DNA of 56,453 nt, taken from Gammaproteobacteria bacterium. Lineage in GTDB: Bacteria; Pseudomonadota; Gammaproteobacteria; GCA-001735895. Positions 56,321 through 56,453 of this stretch are shown here, in pieces; the stretch's first letter is position 1, and every line of letters begins with the position of its first letter. The notes under the pieces are model-generated. The model saw only the letters and a list, made by a program, of their open reading frames with translations. It searched no databases and was not told the origin of the DNA. The stretch covers positions 1 to 56,453 of the forward strand of contig JACNJF010000128.1 in assembly GCA_014382695.1 (NCBI GenBank), given 5' to 3'. The translations under genes and the position numbers were made by a program.

Positions 56321-56453
56321 CTTTATGACAAACTGTACTGCCTCGCTATCTATTACTAAAATACTGTACTGTTCAGGGGGGCAAATTAAAGACACTAATA
56401 AAGGTATATTTTTAGCCCGCCAGCATTCTGTTAAGCTTTCACAATCTAGTTGG

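Overview
The window looks like chromosomal core DNA from a free-living gammaproteobacterium outside the Enterobacterales, with roughly balanced GC by eye. The evidence is gene order. Several blocks match the order known from Pseudomonas and related lineages: argH / algZ-algR-hemC-hemD-hemX-hemY; radC / coaBC-dut-argB; pyrE / crc-like nuclease; thiD-thiE ... hemL; mpl ... ubiX; glyQ-glyS-gmhB-plsC. No rRNA, tRNA, CRISPR array, transposase or phage gene was recognised. The genus cannot be fixed from sequence alone.

Layout. Positions 1-148 hold a tandem array of small hairpin repeats, and a related array sits at 56138-56320. At 0.3-13.9 kb are a conserved hypothetical gene, argH, the AlgZ/AlgR-like LytS/LytTR two-component pair, the haem operon hemCDXY, selO, a small beta-barrel protein, radC, coaBC, dut and argB. 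At 14-20 kb are a DUF4124 protein, a DUF1223 protein, pyrE, a Crc/ExoIII-family protein that keeps its catalytic residues, an AmpG-type permease and thiD-thiE. At 20.4-26.8 kb a block of signalling genes separates thiE from hemL: an HD-GYP response regulator, a chimeric receiver ORF, a REC-PAS-GGDEF cyclase and a large hybrid histidine kinase broken by two frameshifts. At 27-31.3 kb are hemL, a lipoprotein, poorly characterised DNA, and a chalcone-isomerase-like/thioredoxin pair. At 31.4-36.5 kb, on the minus strand, is a tightly packed group (DsbA-like, membrane protein, mpl, Ser/Thr kinase with a cNMP-type domain, ubiX, Lon-N-like). At 36.8-41.1 kb is glyQS-gmhB-plsC. At 41-47 kb are an S41 protease, an overlapping envelope protein, a rhodanese and a GGDEF-EAL-CZB protein. 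At 47-56 kb are DUF3581, an ABC-F ATPase, a DUF4136 lipoprotein, RecQ, YchJ, a hemerythrin-like protein, and a MocR regulator divergent from a DUF1127 gene.

How the genes fit together. Tetrapyrrole synthesis is represented twice (hemL makes 5-aminolevulinate; hemC and hemD make uroporphyrinogen III). Cyclic-di-GMP turnover is represented by three apparently intact proteins (HD-GYP, GGDEF, GGDEF-EAL-CZB). The most unusual parts are: the decaying signalling block with a chimeric gene and two adenine-tract frameshifts; a eukaryotic-type kinase inserted into the mpl-ubiX operon; the catalytically complete Crc relative; and the modular hairpin repeats, whose stems vary in compensatory fashion between copies.
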